The notes under the pieces were generated by a model that searched no databases, was not told the origin of the DNA, and was given only the letters and a program-made list of their open reading frames with translations. The position numbers were made by a program, and so were the translations under genes. 41,953 bases of DNA from Candidatus Rokuibacteriota bacterium. Lineage in GTDB: Bacteria; Methylomirabilota; Methylomirabilia; Rokubacteriales; CSP1-6. Positions 17,898-26,172 of this stretch are shown here, in pieces (position 1 is the stretch's first letter; every line of letters begins with the position of its first letter). The stretch spans positions 1 through 41,953 of the forward strand of contig QHSU01000013.1 in assembly GCA_003220535.1 (NCBI GenBank), given 5' to 3'.

Positions 17898-18212
17898 TCA
17901 CATAAGGGATGCGAAATGGCCTATCCCTCCTCGCGCTGACGCGCCGGCCTCTGAATCGCGAGTAAGAGGACCGAAGGACGTCACGACGGCGCCGGCGATG
18001 ACGCCCGGCCAAGGGCTCACGATGACCCCGGCTGGGCGGACCTTCTGGTCAATGTCATGGATCAGTTGACGGAGACGAGCGGCGTTCTGGCTCCGCAGTT
18101 CGCGCTGGATCCAGACCTCCTCGCGCATCGTTGTTTCGTAGGTCGCGTAGGAGACGGAGATCGAGCCAATCACCAGGCCGGCGACGACGCAGAGCCACGC
18201 GAGGGCTCTCAC
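17898..18212 (-). CDS. Small membrane-anchored hypothetical protein
   Basis: 104 residues with one N-terminal hydrophobic segment (ALAWLCVVAGLVIGSISVSY) followed by a charged region EEVWIQRELRSQNAARLRQL. This could be a signal anchor with a periplasmic coiled helix. No family is recognised, and the C-terminal third is Gly/Ala-rich. It might be a remnant. The following stretch to 18430 shows no gene I can support. Confidence 0.4.
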   Translation of the reverse strand: MRALAWLCVVAGLVIGSISVSYATYETTMREEVWIQRELRSQNAARLRQLIHDIDQKVRPAGVIVSPWPGVIAGAVVTSFGPLTRDSEAGASARGGIGHFASLM

Positions 18213-18430
18213 CGGCCTGCCCCACGACTCGCGCCGCGATCGAAGGCGGTGGCGAACGCGGTAGTTGTCATGACTGGACTCCCCGCGAGACCTCCCGGTA
18301 GATCGAATCGCCCAGGACCAGCACGAGGGCGAAGCCCCGCCTCCCTCCGGTCGCTACTGGCGCCTAATGATAGGCGAGGCGAGGAAACTGTGTCGCGCCT
18401 GCATCGGACTACGCGGGAGACTGCGACTGG

Positions 18431-18691
18431 TCAGTCAGCGAATCCCTGCTCGTAGCCGCGCTCGCGCATGCAGGCGGCAAAGGCGCGGTGGTCGAGCGTC
18501 GACACCGGGAGGAGCAGGGCCGTCCTCCCGCTGAGCGTTTCTTGGAGCTCTAGCCGTCCGCCCGTCGCCGTCACCCGGCATGCGTCGGTATCCGCGACCA
18601 GCTGCGCCCCGGTGACGTTCGATCGATCCCATGCGGCCGAACAGCCCGCCGCGAGCACGAAGAGGAATAGAACGGCGACACGCATCTTCAT
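18431..18691 (-). CDS. Small lipoprotein downstream of pilT
   Basis: 86 residues with a lipoprotein signal (MKMRVAVLFLFVLAAGC, lipobox LAAGC, acylated Cys17), then a short domain with TDACRVTATGGRLELQETLS and a second cysteine pair region FAACMRERGYEQGF. The Shine-Dalgarno AGGAGGG lies 5 bp before ATG 18691. It follows the larger lipoprotein gene by 17 bp in the leftward pilT unit, so it probably belongs to the pilus locus. Its function is unknown. Confidence 0.7.
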   Translation of the reverse strand: MKMRVAVLFLFVLAAGCSAAWDRSNVTGAQLVADTDACRVTATGGRLELQETLSGRTALLLPVSTLDHRAFAACMRERGYEQGFAD

Positions 18692-18708
18692 CAGACCCTC
18701 CTGTTGGC

Positions 18709-19233
18709 TCACTCGAGCGGGCTCCGGTCGGCGACGATCACGTCGACGAGTCGATCGCCATCGAAGTAGAGGCGCCAGCCCGAAGGATAGGTCCACATCT
18801 CCTTCGCATGCCTCCCGATGGGTTCCCAGAAACGACCGGCTGCGGCCCGCATCGCCGCCTCGTCCGACGTCACCCGGTCGGGCTGCTCCAGCAGGAGCGC
18901 CACCTCGTCCTTCTGCATCCCGACCATCACGCGGCGCTGGAACCGGAGCTGGCTGGCTCGCGGGGATGTCGCAATCTCCGGCCTCCGTGAAAAATACGCC
19001 TGGATCCGCGACTCGAGCCCTTCCTTCCATGCGACCTGCTCGTCGAACGTCGGCAGCCTGCCGTAGCCCTGCACGAACCGCGCCACCCACACCCCATCGG
19101 CGGTCGGGCCCTGGGTTGCCCGCTGCACCTCGCCGACGCTGGCGCAGCCCGAGAGCGCGCCGGCGGTGAGGAGCCCGAGCAGCCACAGCCAGGGGCGAGC
19201 GAGCTGGACCGAACGCATCGCGGCGAGCATCAC
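18709..19233 (-). CDS. Lipoprotein with BamE/SmpA-like region
   Basis: A 174-residue lipoprotein with signal peptide ending LSGC (Cys30). The mature part contains RVMVGMQKDEVALLLEQPDR, which matches the G-M-x-K-x-E-V-x-x-L-L-x-x-P-D pattern of BamE/SmpA-type outer-membrane lipoproteins. It ends MWTYPSGWRLYFDGDRLVDV, also in keeping with that fold. The start overlaps the pilT stop by four bases, so it is cotranslated with the retraction ATPase and may act in secretin or pilus assembly at the outer membrane. The role is inferred from position. Confidence 0.7.
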   Translation of the reverse strand: MMLAAMRSVQLARPWLWLLGLLTAGALSGCASVGEVQRATQGPTADGVWVARFVQGYGRLPTFDEQVAWKEGLESRIQAYFSRRPEIATSPRASQLRFQRRVMVGMQKDEVALLLEQPDRVTSDEAAMRAAAGRFWEPIGRHAKEMWTYPSGWRLYFDGDRLVDVIVADRSPLE

Positions 19234-20363
19234 GAGGCCAGCAGCTGGCGCAGCTCCTTGACGTCTGGCGACCGCGCTTCAGCGTCCTCGCGCGTGATCT
19301 GCCGGCGCCTGAGGAGGCCTGCAAGCGAGGAATTCATGGTCCGCATGCCGACCTGCTGCCCCGCCTGGATCGACGAGTAGATCTGGTGAGCCCGGCCGTC
19401 GCGGATCATCGCTCGGACCGCCGCCGTCCCGATCATGACCTCGGTCGCCAGCGCGAGCCCGCCGCCGACGCGAGGCAGCAGCGCCAGGCTCACCACGGCC
19501 TCCAGCGACAGCGCCAGCTGGGCGCGGATCTGCAGTTGCCGGTCCTCGGGGAAGACGTCGATGATTCGGTGAATCGTGTTTGCGCACGAGCTCGTGTGCA
19601 GGGTCGCGAGTGTGAAGTGCCCCGTCTCCGCCAGGGACAGCACGGTCTGGATGGTCTCGACGTCGCGCATCTCTCCGACCAGCACGACGTCAGGGCTCTG
19701 GCGGAAGACGCTGCGCAACGCCCGTGAGAACGACGGCGTGTCACGCCCCACCTCGCGTTGCTCCACACGGCTCAGCTTGTCGGCGTGCACGTACTCCACC
19801 GGGTCCTCGATCGTCATGATGTGCTTGGCGTGAGTCACGTTGATGAGATCGATGATCGCCGCCAGGGCGGTTGACTTGCCGCTGCCCGTCGGGCCCGTGA
19901 CTAGGATCAGCCCTCGCGGCAGCGAAGCCAGCTGCGCCACGACCGGGGGCAGGCCGAGCTCCTCCAGCGACGGGATCGACGCGGGCAGCAGCCGCAGCGC
20001 GAGCGCGAGCCCACCGCGCTGGTAGTAGAACGAGCCGCGAAATCGGGCGAGCCCCGTGACCTCGAACGCGAAATCACGGTCGCGGTGACGCTCTAGCTCG
20101 GCGATTCCCCCCTCGCCCAGGAGCGTGTGCGCGAGCCGAGCAATCGCATCGGGGTCGGGCGGCGTCAGCTCTTCGACCGAGGTCAGTGCCGCGGACAGAC
20201 GGACGCTGGGCGGTCGATCAACCGCGAGCAGAATATCGGTCGCGCCGCGCCGCAGCGCGAGCGTCAAGAGGTCGACCACCTCGCGCGGAAGCCGCTCCGG
20301 CCCGACGACACCGAGCGTCGAGAACTGCGAGATCGCGCTGCGCTCTACATCGCTCATGAGCAA
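19230..20363 (-). CDS. pilT: Type IV pilus retraction ATPase PilT
   Basis: A cytosolic hexameric ATPase of 377 residues that depolymerises the pilus. Seen: Walker A TGPTGSGKST (near residues 156-165), Asp box IMTIEDPVEY, Walker B region PDVVLVGEMRD, His box GHFTLATLHT, and the PilT-type C-terminus VRAMIRDGRAHQIYSSIQAG with a GMRTMNSSL block. The N-terminal 35 residues before LLTLALRRGATDI are longer than usual. It is divergent from the major prepilin gene, sharing the 20364-20659 control region, and is followed by two lipoprotein genes. Confidence 0.93.
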   Translation of the reverse strand: MLMSDVERSAISQFSTLGVVGPERLPREVVDLLTLALRRGATDILLAVDRPPSVRLSAALTSVEELTPPDPDAIARLAHTLLGEGGIAELERHRDRDFAFEVTGLARFRGSFYYQRGGLALALRLLPASIPSLEELGLPPVVAQLASLPRGLILVTGPTGSGKSTALAAIIDLINVTHAKHIMTIEDPVEYVHADKLSRVEQREVGRDTPSFSRALRSVFRQSPDVVLVGEMRDVETIQTVLSLAETGHFTLATLHTSSCANTIHRIIDVFPEDRQLQIRAQLALSLEAVVSLALLPRVGGGLALATEVMIGTAAVRAMIRDGRAHQIYSSIQAGQQVGMRTMNSSLAGLLRRRQITREDAEARSPDVKELRQLLAS

Positions 20364-20455
20364 ATTACACTAGCAGACTTCGCCGATCTCGCGACAAATT
20401 TTCTGAATCTTTTTTCGGAATCGCCGGCCCGTATTCCCGGCGTCGCCGCCGCTTC

Positions 20456-20492
20456 CTCTGAATTTCAGAGCCGCGTCCCTAAAATTTTTGAG
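20456..20492. promoter_or_regulatory. Tandem palindromic element upstream of the prepilin promoter (candidate activator site)
   Basis: Two adjacent palindromes: CTCTGAATTTCAGAG (20456-20470) and CTAAAATTTTTGAG (20479-20492). Their centres are about 21-22 bp apart, two helical turns, on the same DNA face. The element ends 86 bp upstream of the sigma-54 GG. An aligned copy stands at 39365-39400 before the subtilase gene. It is the likely site for the NtrC-like activator encoded at 35896. Confidence 0.6.
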
Positions 20493-20576
20493 TCCCTGGC
20501 CGGATGGTCGTTTTCCGGACGTGCGACCGTCGTTATTTTCGCGCCGTTTGGCTCGTCGGCGCCCGGGCCGCGCGAT

Positions 20577-20592
20577 CGGCATCGTGATTGCT
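20577..20592 (+). promoter_or_regulatory. Sigma-54 promoter of the major prepilin gene
   Basis: CGGCATCGTGATTGCT: GG (20578-20579) and GC (20590-20591) are 10 bp apart and TTGCT is the full -12 consensus. It lies about 70 bp before the ATG. Pilin genes of PilS/PilR systems are typically RpoN-dependent. Confidence 0.75.
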
Positions 20593-20659
20593 GTAGAAAG
20601 CGCTCACGCGCTTCCGGGCGTAGGCCAACAATTTAACGGAGAGGAAAGGGAGAGGAACA

Positions 20660-21193
20660 ATGTTGAAGCTTCTGAGACGCAGGCTGGCAAACGAGGCGGG
20701 GTTCACGTTGATGGAATTGCTCGTCGTGGTCTTGATCGTCGGGGTCCTGGCTGCTGTGGCCGTCCCGCTCTACCTGGGCTATGTCCGCGACGCGCGGCTC
20801 GCCGAGGGGAAGGCGCTGGGCGGCAACGCGTTGACGGCGTCGCAGGCCTGCGCCATGCAGAACGCGGGGGCGACCAATGCGGCGGCGGACGCAGCGGCGA
20901 CGGCGAACTGCACCCTCGCGCAGATCGCCCAGAGGATCGGCGTCGACGGCGCAGGTAACACAGCCGACGGCAGATGGAACGTCGCCATCGCGGGCGGCGC
21001 TGAGATATCGCTCAACTCCGCGACCAACCTGTTCCGTAGAGGTCCGATCATGATCACGGGGCTTGTCGCTCCCGTCGACAACATGGCGACCGGGATGTAC
21101 ATCGTAGGGGGCATTCCCAGAATGCGGTGCACCTTGGACGTGGCCGGGGCTCCGCTCAATCCGGCAGATCCCAACAGCGGTACCACCTGCTGA
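20660..21193 (+). CDS. Type IV major prepilin (MshA/PilA-like)
   Basis: A pilin precursor of 177 residues. Seen: leader MLKLLRRRLANEAG cut before FTLMELLVVVLIVGVLAAVA, with the conserved Glu5 of mature pilin. The globular domain has a cysteine pair near the C-terminus (RMRCTLDV to SGTTC) that would form the D-region disulfide, plus an inner pair at ACAMQNAG and NCTLAQIAQ. GGAGAGG lies upstream of the ATG. It has its own sigma-54 promoter with upstream activator sites and is closed by a hairpin, so it can be made in excess over the following genes. Confidence 0.93.
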   Translation: MLKLLRRRLANEAGFTLMELLVVVLIVGVLAAVAVPLYLGYVRDARLAEGKALGGNALTASQACAMQNAGATNAAADAAATANCTLAQIAQRIGVDGAGNTADGRWNVAIAGGAEISLNSATNLFRRGPIMITGLVAPVDNMATGMYIVGGIPRMRCTLDVAGAPLNPADPNSGTTC

Positions 21194-21200
21194 TGACATT

Positions 21201-21234
21201 GAGGGGAGGCCGGCATGCGGCCGTGCCTCCCCTC
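21201..21234 (+). terminator. Hairpin between major and minor prepilin genes
   Basis: A perfect 10-bp stem GAGGGGAGGC / GCCTCCCCTC with a 14-base loop, followed by ATATTT. It is probably a partial terminator that sets the pilin to minor-pilin ratio. Confidence 0.75.
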
Positions 21235-21288
21235 ATATTTCAGGCGGCCACCAGTGTGAGGAACGCCCCGCCTCCGCGGGGCCTGACT

Positions 21289-21759
21289 ATGAATCGCAGT
21301 CCCACTATTCGGGAGACCATGACATTGGTTGATTGTTCTGCGGTTCGGGCCGCGCAATCAGGAGACCTTCGCTCCCGCTTGCGCGTCACCGACGAACGCG
21401 GGATCGCCCTGCTCGAAGTCGTCACGGCCGGGCTCATTCTCTCGGTCGCGGCGATCGGGCTCGCGCTGATGTTCAGCCTCGGTATGTCGTTCATCACCGC
21501 CGAGGGCGGCGAACGGATCGCGGTCTTCCTGGCCCAGCAACGCATGGAGGAACTGCGAGCCATCGGCCTCGCCCGCGCCTTCGCTGAGGCTGAGCGGGAC
21601 ATCCCCGGCTTTCCAGGCTTCCGCCGCACCACCACGATCGTCGGAGGCACCGACCTGGACGGAAGCGGAGAAGTGCCGCGAGTGATCACCGTGTCCGTCA
21701 GATCCACCATTCGGCAGGCGGGTCCCGTGACCGTGACGGCAGTCTACAACCGGCACTGA
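21289..21759 (+). CDS. Minor prepilin-like protein (GspI/MshD type)
   Basis: About 156 residues with a prepilin-like segment ERGIALLEVVTAGLILSVAA, in which the peptidase would cut after Gly and Glu5 is retained. The leader is unusually long (about 38 residues from ATG 21289, about 28 from ATG 21319). The C-terminal part is short and beta-rich (PRVITVSVRSTIRQAGPVTV). It lies 95 bp after the major prepilin gene and 4 bp before the next minor prepilin gene. It probably forms part of the pilus tip or initiation complex. Confidence 0.8.
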   Translation: MNRSPTIRETMTLVDCSAVRAAQSGDLRSRLRVTDERGIALLEVVTAGLILSVAAIGLALMFSLGMSFITAEGGERIAVFLAQQRMEELRAIGLARAFAEAERDIPGFPGFRRTTTIVGGTDLDGSGEVPRVITVSVRSTIRQAGPVTVTAVYNRH

Positions 21760-21763
21760 TCCA

Positions 21764-22381
21764 ATGATGCGTCAGCGCGGCTCTTCCCTCCTCGAGGTCC
21801 TCGTCGCCGCAGCGATCGGCGTGGTCGTGGCCATCGCGGTCGGCAACTTCTTCCTGACCACGCTGAGGCTCGGGAAAGACATGGACGCCCAGGCGGCGCT
21901 CCAGCGGCAGGGCACCGCGATCGCCGAGGAGATCGGGCGGCGGGCGCGCCCGGTGGTTGGCTCGCTGATGGTCGAGGATCCGGCGAACCCTCCGGAGACG
22001 CCGGCGTGCCTGCCGCTCGCCACGAACGACATGGTGCTCATCATCCCGGATCCCAGCGGATCGGTGACGTGCCTGTACCGTGACACCGGCGCGCCGCCAC
22101 AGGTCGTGCGCTGCACGCGGCCGACGCCGGACGCCGACTGCGCGCCCGTCGCAAATCTGTTGTCCGGCTCCCTCGTGCCGCTGTCCGCCACCGCGTGGTC
22201 CGCTTCGCTGGTCACGCCCTGCGGCGCGGCCGACGGAGCGTGCGAAGGGGATCCACTGGTGTGCTCCGTCGCTGGCCAATCGTGCGCGGCCGTCCCTGGC
22301 GCAAGTGTCGTCTTCACGCTGAGCGATGGCATCAACCGTCCGGAAACGTTCGGCGTGACCATCGTGGCGAGCCGGCATTGA
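21764..22381 (+). CDS. Minor prepilin-like protein (PilW/GspJ type)
   Basis: 205 residues with a very short leader MMRQRG and a prepilin helix SSLLEVLVAAAIGVVVAIAV. Residue 1 of the mature form is Ser rather than Phe/Met, but Glu5 is present. The periplasmic part holds many cysteines (ETPACLPLA, VTCLYRD, VRCTRPTPDADC, TPCGAADGACEGDPLVC), suggesting several disulfides. The stop overlaps the TTG start of the next gene. It is likely a minor pilin working with the large PilX-like protein. Confidence 0.82.
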   Translation: MMRQRGSSLLEVLVAAAIGVVVAIAVGNFFLTTLRLGKDMDAQAALQRQGTAIAEEIGRRARPVVGSLMVEDPANPPETPACLPLATNDMVLIIPDPSGSVTCLYRDTGAPPQVVRCTRPTPDADCAPVANLLSGSLVPLSATAWSASLVTPCGAADGACEGDPLVCSVAGQSCAAVPGASVVFTLSDGINRPETFGVTIVASRH

Positions 22382-24516
22382 CGCGCCAGGCGTTCCGGCG
22401 ACGGATCTTCGGCTCGCTGGTCGACCAGCGAGGCAGCACCCTCGTGATGGGGCTCATGCTGGTATTCATCATGACCCTGCTCGGCGTCGCGCTCTTCGAC
22501 ATCGCGCGCCTGGAGGCGCGCCTGAAGCTCGACAGCCAGACCGGTGTGCAGGCGCTGGAGATCGCCGAAGGAGGGCTTGAGCGCGGGCTCCACCTCTTCT
22601 TTCTTCAGTTCGTCTGTGGCCCCGTCAGCAGCGGTTCTATCCCGCCCATGAGCCCGATCACCCCCTCGAATTGCGGGATCCCACCCACGCTTCCCAACCC
22701 CACGGGTCCCAACTACATTACCGAGACATGCCTTGGTGCCGGCGGCCCCGGATGCCTCGCGCGCGTCGCGCTGACAACCGACTGCCCGGCCGCGCTCCTC
22801 CCCGACGGCGCGACAGGATTCAAGGTCTTGAAGCTGGACCAGGCCTTCGCCCGCGGCACCTATACCGTGTGTGTGAGGCAGTGGCCGGACCCGAACTCGG
22901 ACCCGCCCAACCAGCCATCTACCAACCAGCACAAGGCTCAGTTCAGATCCCGGGGTGTCCTGACATCCATCACGGGGACCGCCGCGCGCATCGTCCAGAT
23001 CGACGCGACGGCGGTCGTGACCTCGAACAAGCCGCACGCGCCGTTCGCGATCGGTGGGCCGACCGGCGGAGCCATTCGCGGCAACACGCTCATCGCGGGC
23101 TCTCTCCATTTCCTCGGTTGTCCGGGAGCCGGCTGCGTGGCGGTGGCCTTTGGCGGCGGTGGTGGGATGCAGAACAACTACACCGGGCTCCACGCGAGCC
23201 TGCACGACCGGATCCCGTGGCGGTTCGAGGACGGGACCACCGTGAATACCCTCGGGGCCGTGCTGAAGGTCAGGGAAGGGCAAGTGCAGCTCAATTCCGG
23301 CAGCGCCTGCATCGGCAAGCAAGAGTCGGGATCCGGGTGTTCGGGCGGAGGCACTGCGTTCCAGGACACCATGTCTGGCGTCTATACCAGCGGCACCTGG
23401 GGCGGGAGCAAGGGCAATTGCGGCGGCGGCCTGAACGGCAACACGACCACCAACAGTCGCTGCAACGTCTGGACCAGTGCCCAGGGCCCATATCCCACAG
23501 GTGACCCTATTTCGCTCCCGCTCCTGAGCGATTCCACGATCATCGATGGCAAGGGCTACCGGTGTTTCTTCAATCCGCCGGGCACCTGTCCGAACGACGA
23601 TGCTCACCAGCCTCCGATTCCGGGCGGAACGAACTTCGACGAGTACTTCTACACGAGCGCGTGGCGCATCGACAACAGTCGAGGCAATGACCCGAACCCC
23701 ATCAACGGTCAGGGCGGTTGCGACATCGCTGGTCCGAATCCCCTCCTCGGCACCACGGGGACCGTTGCGGACTGCACCACGCTCTTGACCGCGCTCCGGA
23801 CCGGCGCGACCCCGGACTTCGGTACCGGGCCTGTCACGACGCTCCCGATCAAGCCCGCCGCCTGCGCTCGCCAGGGCGCCGTGGATGCGACGTCATGCAC
23901 GTTGCGGATCGCCGCCGGCCAGCTACTCGGCATCATCGACGGCACTCCAATCCGCCCGGACCTCGAGCCGATCAATGTCTACCTCAAGCGGCTGGCAGGT
24001 GCCGGTGCCGGCACACCGACGCTGAAGACGTCACCGGTGGATGCGGTGACGGACAACAACATGTACTACCAGGGCAAGATGATGATCGTCGCCGACAACC
24101 CGGCCGGCGCCCCAGGGTTCGAGATCGACACCGGCCTGCTGTCCGCTGCGACCATCAACCAGCCGTGGTGCAGCCTAGGAGCCTACCTCTGTGGCTACGC
24201 GTATCCCGCGAATCACTTCGTCGCCATGTTCACCACGGGCGACATCCTGCTCGGGGCTGGCGGCACCCGCCATATCCTCGGCGCGTTCTTCGCGGCGAAC
24301 AGCGCTCTTACATCTAAGTTCTACGTAAATGGAGGGATCGGCCAGACGCAGGTCGGCGGCACCGTGTCTGCGCAGCAGTTCGACTTCACCTTGGCCGGAG
24401 GCACCCCCAGCCTCTACCAGGCGCCGTGGAACCTCGGGGCGCTGCCCGGCGCTGTCGGGCCCGCGGCGGGGTCCTTTGTGTCCATCATCGGCTCGAACTG
24501 GGCCCAGATCCAGTGA
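22378..24516 (+). CDS. Large PilX-like pilus-tip or adhesin candidate
   Basis: 712 residues from a TTG that overlaps the previous stop. The N-terminus (FGSLVDQRGSTLVMGLMLVF and IMTLLGVALFDIARLEARLK) matches PilX/GspK-type proteins, with a G-S cleavage-like site and a membrane helix. The following 650 residues are a Gly/Asn/Thr-rich extracellular region with about 20 cysteines (for example CLGAGGPGCLARVALTTDC and CPGAGC). A region around residues 225-330 (GGPTGGAIRGNTLIAGSLHF) looks like a beta-helix-type repeat. Typical PilX proteins are under 250 residues, so this is a fusion of a pilin-like anchor with a big cysteine-rich head, probably a tip adhesin. Confidence 0.75.
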   Translation: MTRQAFRRRIFGSLVDQRGSTLVMGLMLVFIMTLLGVALFDIARLEARLKLDSQTGVQALEIAEGGLERGLHLFFLQFVCGPVSSGSIPPMSPITPSNCGIPPTLPNPTGPNYITETCLGAGGPGCLARVALTTDCPAALLPDGATGFKVLKLDQAFARGTYTVCVRQWPDPNSDPPNQPSTNQHKAQFRSRGVLTSITGTAARIVQIDATAVVTSNKPHAPFAIGGPTGGAIRGNTLIAGSLHFLGCPGAGCVAVAFGGGGGMQNNYTGLHASLHDRIPWRFEDGTTVNTLGAVLKVREGQVQLNSGSACIGKQESGSGCSGGGTAFQDTMSGVYTSGTWGGSKGNCGGGLNGNTTTNSRCNVWTSAQGPYPTGDPISLPLLSDSTIIDGKGYRCFFNPPGTCPNDDAHQPPIPGGTNFDEYFYTSAWRIDNSRGNDPNPINGQGGCDIAGPNPLLGTTGTVADCTTLLTALRTGATPDFGTGPVTTLPIKPAACARQGAVDATSCTLRIAAGQLLGIIDGTPIRPDLEPINVYLKRLAGAGAGTPTLKTSPVDAVTDNNMYYQGKMMIVADNPAGAPGFEIDTGLLSAATINQPWCSLGAYLCGYAYPANHFVAMFTTGDILLGAGGTRHILGAFFAANSALTSKFYVNGGIGQTQVGGTVSAQQFDFTLAGGTPSLYQAPWNLGALPGAVGPAAGSFVSIIGSNWAQIQ

Positions 24517-24529
24517 GAGGAGACTGTTG

Positions 24530-25540
24530 GTGAAGATTTTTGGTAGACAGCGCGCCGTCGGCCTCGACATCGGGGCCGGGGTCGTGCGCGCGTTGGTGCT
24601 CGAGGGTACGCCCGGCAAGGCCCGGATCACAGGGACCGCAGGGGTTTCCATCGCCGCAGGAGGCGGTGGCACCGCGACGGCGCAGGCCATCCATGCGGCG
24701 CTCGCGCAAGCTCACGCCGATGGTGAGCCCGTGGTCGCCGCCGTCGGAGGACCGGATGTCGTCGTCCGGCAGCTCACGCTGCCACCCTTGCCGACGAATC
24801 GCGTGCTGCAGGCGCTCGAGTTGCAACATCGGGAGTTCGGGCTCTTGCCGTCGTCTGAAGGGCTGCTCGACGCGCAGGTCCTCCGGCGCTCCAAAAAGAA
24901 CTGCCTGGTGCTCGCCGTGAGCGCGCCCAAGCCCGTCGTCGAGAGCCGGCTGCGCTTGCTCGAGCAGGCGGCCGTCAAGGTGCGGACCCTCGAAGTGGAG
25001 GCTCTGGCGGTGCTGAACGCGGTGCTCCATATCGGTCGGCTCGAGCCGCGCGAGTTGCTCGTTGCGCTGGATCTCGGGGAGGAGCGGGCGGTCCTGTGCC
25101 TCCTCAGCAAGCAGGGTCCCGTAGTCGTGCGCCACCTCGATGCGGGCGCCTCGGCCATTGTCGAACAACTCCGCCGCGCCGGAGTGGCTGTGCCCAACGC
25201 GAGAGCGCCGCTGGAGACGCCGAGGGAAGACGTCGACGCCGGCCCGGTCGCCGAGGCATGCCGCGGGGTCGTCCGTCGCATCGCCGACGAGATCCGGATG
25301 TCGCTCGCGTTCTATCGCTCGGAGTACGACCGCGAAAGCCTCCCGCGCTATCTGCTCAGCGGGTGGCTCCGGGTGCCCCGGCTCAATCGCTGGCTGACGG
25401 ACGAGCTCCGGCTGGAATCGCCCTTCGAGGTGATCGATCCCTTCCGAGCGGTTCGCGTGACCGCCGCTCAAGGAGAGACTAATGAATCGGCAGGCCCCGA
25501 GTTCGTCCAGGCCTTCGGGCTCGCGTTGAGGGCACTGTGA
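24530..25540 (+). CDS. pilM: Pilus inner-membrane assembly protein PilM (MshI-like)
   Basis: A cytosolic actin-like ATPase-fold protein of about 336 residues that organises the pilus inner-membrane platform. Seen: GRQRAVGLDIGAGVVRALVL (phosphate-1 motif), VVAAVGGPDVVVRQLTLPPL, LLVALDLGEERAVLCLLSKQ (second phosphate motif) and a C-terminal block LPRYLLSGWLRVPRLNRWLT (adenosine-motif region). The GTG start at 24530 has GAGAGGAG about 8 bp upstream; TTG 24527 is also possible. The stop overlaps the next GTG start. Confidence 0.87.
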   Translation: MKIFGRQRAVGLDIGAGVVRALVLEGTPGKARITGTAGVSIAAGGGGTATAQAIHAALAQAHADGEPVVAAVGGPDVVVRQLTLPPLPTNRVLQALELQHREFGLLPSSEGLLDAQVLRRSKKNCLVLAVSAPKPVVESRLRLLEQAAVKVRTLEVEALAVLNAVLHIGRLEPRELLVALDLGEERAVLCLLSKQGPVVVRHLDAGASAIVEQLRRAGVAVPNARAPLETPREDVDAGPVAEACRGVVRRIADEIRMSLAFYRSEYDRESLPRYLLSGWLRVPRLNRWLTDELRLESPFEVIDPFRAVRVTAAQGETNESAGPEFVQAFGLALRAL

Positions 25541-26172
25541 CCACGCAGTTCACGATCGACCTGACACATCCGGGACGGGCACAACGCTCTCCGTGGGAGT
25601 GGTTTCTCGGCCCGGCCGGCCCGCGCCATCTCGCGATCGTGGCGACAGCCGGCGTGGCGCTCGTCGCGCTCGGCGCGCTCGGCGGCGTCTTGCCGCGGCA
25701 TCTGCGGTACTCGAGCGAGATTCAATCCATCGCGAAGCTCCGCCGTGAGGTGACGACGGCTGACAACGAGCTCTCAACCCTGCGAACGAACCTGCGTGCC
25801 CTGGGCGCGGAGGCTCGGCGACAGGCGCGCTGGTCCGAGCTGCTCCCGGCGCTCAGCAAGTGGTTACCCGGCACCCTGCGGATCGACCGGGTGTCGCTCG
25901 GGAAGGCCACGCGTCAGCCGCAGGGGCGAGCGCAGTCGCCGCAGGCGTCGTCGGAGTCCAGCGACCTCACGCTCCAGATCGAGGTGAGCACAACCATGGT
26001 GCCGGCCAGCTCGCGGCTGGTCGAGATCGCGAGCTTCATGACCGCGTTCGCTCAGGACCCCGCCGTCGCCCCGCGGTTCCAGCTCAAGACCTGGGAGGTC
26101 CGACCCGCCCGCGACCAGGGTGGCGATGGGCAATTGCAGATCAGCATCGCGCTCGCGGAGAAGCGCTCGTGA
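25537..26172 (+). CDS. PilN-like pilus assembly protein
   Basis: A bitopic inner-membrane protein of 211 residues. A short cytoplasmic N-terminus with FTIDLTHPGRAQ would contact PilM (PilN uses an INLLP-type motif here). It is followed by a transmembrane helix HLAIVATAGVALVALGALGG, a coiled coil (SIAKLRREVTTADNELSTLR) and a ferredoxin-like periplasmic domain. The GTG start overlaps the pilM stop and its own stop overlaps the next start, so the three genes are translationally linked. Sequence identity in this family is low, and the assignment leans on position and topology. Confidence 0.78.
   Translation: MTTQFTIDLTHPGRAQRSPWEWFLGPAGPRHLAIVATAGVALVALGALGGVLPRHLRYSSEIQSIAKLRREVTTADNELSTLRTNLRALGAEARRQARWSELLPALSKWLPGTLRIDRVSLGKATRQPQGRAQSPQASSESSDLTLQIEVSTTMVPASSRLVEIASFMTAFAQDPAVAPRFQLKTWEVRPARDQGGDGQLQISIALAEKRS

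Noticed and set aside
21772..23607. A 611-residue open frame on the minus strand opposite the minor pilin genes
   Set aside because: Arg/Gly/Ala/His-rich shadow of the real pilin-cluster genes; no start signal or recognisable motif.
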